Source: SMBSF63 sp034003545
GTDB lineage: Bacteria > Chloroflexota > Anaerolineae > Anaerolineales > Anaerolineaceae
NCBI GenBank assembly: GCA_964447155.1
Contig: CAYURM010000001.1
Location: 248,001 to 312,000 of the forward strand
Direction: 5' to 3'
DNA: 64,000 nt
Part shown: piece by piece, positions 63,425-64,000 of the stretch
Layout of the letters: every line of letters starts with the position of its first letter
How positions within the stretch are numbered: position 1 is the first letter of the stretch
The notes under the pieces: model-generated
Seen by the model: the letters and a program-made list of their open reading frames with translations, nothing else
Told to the model about the DNA's origin: nothing
The model's database searches: none
Position numbers and translations under genes: made by a program

Positions 63425-63444
63425 GTAACGACTTCAGTCGTTAC
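63425..63444. repeat. Dispersed palindromic repeat, G-type
   Basis: GTAACGACTTCAGTCGTTAC, perfect copy, between the T-box terminator and trpS. Confidence 0.85.
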
Positions 63445-63534
63445 GGACCGTGTAAATTCAAATCCTGATGGAAAACAACCATCACCATAATAAAAATTTT
63501 CTCAACATCTGGTGAGATCAGAAAGGAGTTCACC

Positions 63535-64000
63535 ATGACCAACTTAAAAAGGATCCTCACAGGACACAGACCCACCGGACCGCGCCACATCGGCCACCTG
63601 TACGGCACGCTGATCAATTGGAAGGCTCTGCAGGACAGCTATGACTGCTTTTTCCTGGTTGCTGACCTGCACGTGCTCACCACCGATTACAACCACCCGC
63701 AGCACATCGGCAAAAATACGCTGGAAATGGTCACCGACTGGCTGGCGGCAGGGATCGATCCGCAGCGCGCTTCCCTCATTTTGCAATCGGCCATCCCTGA
63801 ACATGTTCAGTTAAGCATGCTCTTTTCCATGCTGGTCACCGTGGCCCGCCTGGAACGGGTGCCGACCTACAAGGATCAGATCAACGAGCTGAATCTCAAT
63901 CCGTCTTTGGGGCTGCTCACCTATCCCGTTTTGCAGGCCGCTGACATCCTGCTCTACAAGGCCGAAACCGTTCCCGTGGGCGAAGACCAGCTCCCCCATC
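63535..64000 (+). CDS. trpS: Tryptophanyl-tRNA synthetase (3' end cut by window)
   Basis: The first 155 residues of TrpRS. RILTGHRPTGPRHIGHLYG holds the class I HIGH motif at 18-21. Further on are DLHVLTTDY, AGIDPQRASLILQS, and LGLLTYPVLQAADILLYKAETVPVGEDQ, the tryptophan-site region. The enzyme charges tRNA-Trp. AAAGGAG precedes ATG 63535. Expression is controlled by the T-box leader upstream. The KMSKS part lies beyond the window. Confidence 0.95.
   Translation, partial: MTNLKRILTGHRPTGPRHIGHLYGTLINWKALQDSYDCFFLVADLHVLTTDYNHPQHIGKNTLEMVTDWLAAGIDPQRASLILQSAIPEHVQLSMLFSMLVTVARLERVPTYKDQINELNLNPSLGLLTYPVLQAADILLYKAETVPVGEDQLPH

Overview
The window is a bacterial chromosome segment, GC-rich by eye. 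It looks like a member of Chloroflexota, probably class Anaerolineae. That assignment is inferred from the overall gene set and the style of its dispersed palindromic repeats; no rRNA or tRNA is present to confirm it. Genes are dense on both strands, and the gaps are filled with short palindromic or direct repeat families.

Layout. 1-7.7 kb: a truncated alpha/beta hydrolase, a FetAB-type metal exporter, a DegV protein and an operon encoding a heterodimeric ABC exporter plus a C_GCAxxG_C_C redox protein. 8.0-13.5 kb: a glycosyltransferase, then a diversity-generating retroelement (DGR) read on the minus strand. The DGR consists of a membrane-anchored NACHT NTPase with a C-terminal formylglycine-generating-enzyme (FGE)/C-type-lectin domain carrying the variable repeat (VR), a GC-rich hairpin, a reverse transcriptase (RT) with an apparent one-base frameshift, Avd, and an adenine-rich template repeat (TR). 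13.6-21 kb: membrane proteins, GyrB, PlsY and a metallo-beta-lactamase-fold hydrolase. 21.1-26.7 kb: a minus-strand amino-acid catabolic operon (two permeases, an ATPase, a threonine-dehydratase-like and an ornithine-cyclodeaminase-like enzyme, an aminotransferase) with no binding protein nearby. 27.4-30.7 kb: peroxiredoxin, a WD40-like lipid-anchored or membrane protein with a G7 tract that breaks its frame, and a second metallo-beta-lactamase protein.

30.8-36.7 kb: a branched-chain amino-acid (Liv) ABC operon preceded by a consensus promoter, a Leu/Ile-rich leader peptide and an intrinsic terminator, which suggests attenuation. 37-51.3 kb: ThpR, a small membrane protein, then a long minus-strand surface-polysaccharide locus (glycosyltransferases, flippase, Alg14-like and Alg13-like proteins, two HPr-kinase-like paralogues, a DUF1616-type protein, a large membrane protein and a CPBP protease fused to a golvesin-like domain). 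Degenerate 3' copies of the Alg13-methyltransferase gene lie inside this locus. 51.4-60.9 kb: a housekeeping translation/RNA block, rsfS - nusA - ylxR - infB - rbfA - nrnA - truB - ribF - a double ThyX-fold protein. 61-64 kb: an opine-dehydrogenase-like gene flanked by duplicated repeat modules, then trpS under a tryptophan T-box leader whose UGG specifier, T-box motif and terminator can all be read.

The most notable system is the DGR. Its variable repeat lies in the ligand-binding fold of a STAND-type NTPase, so the cell can diversify the sensor end of a putative conflict or signalling protein. By hand alignment, 18 of 23 TR/VR differences fall at template adenines. The apparent RT frameshift raises the question whether the element is active, decayed or affected by a sequencing error.
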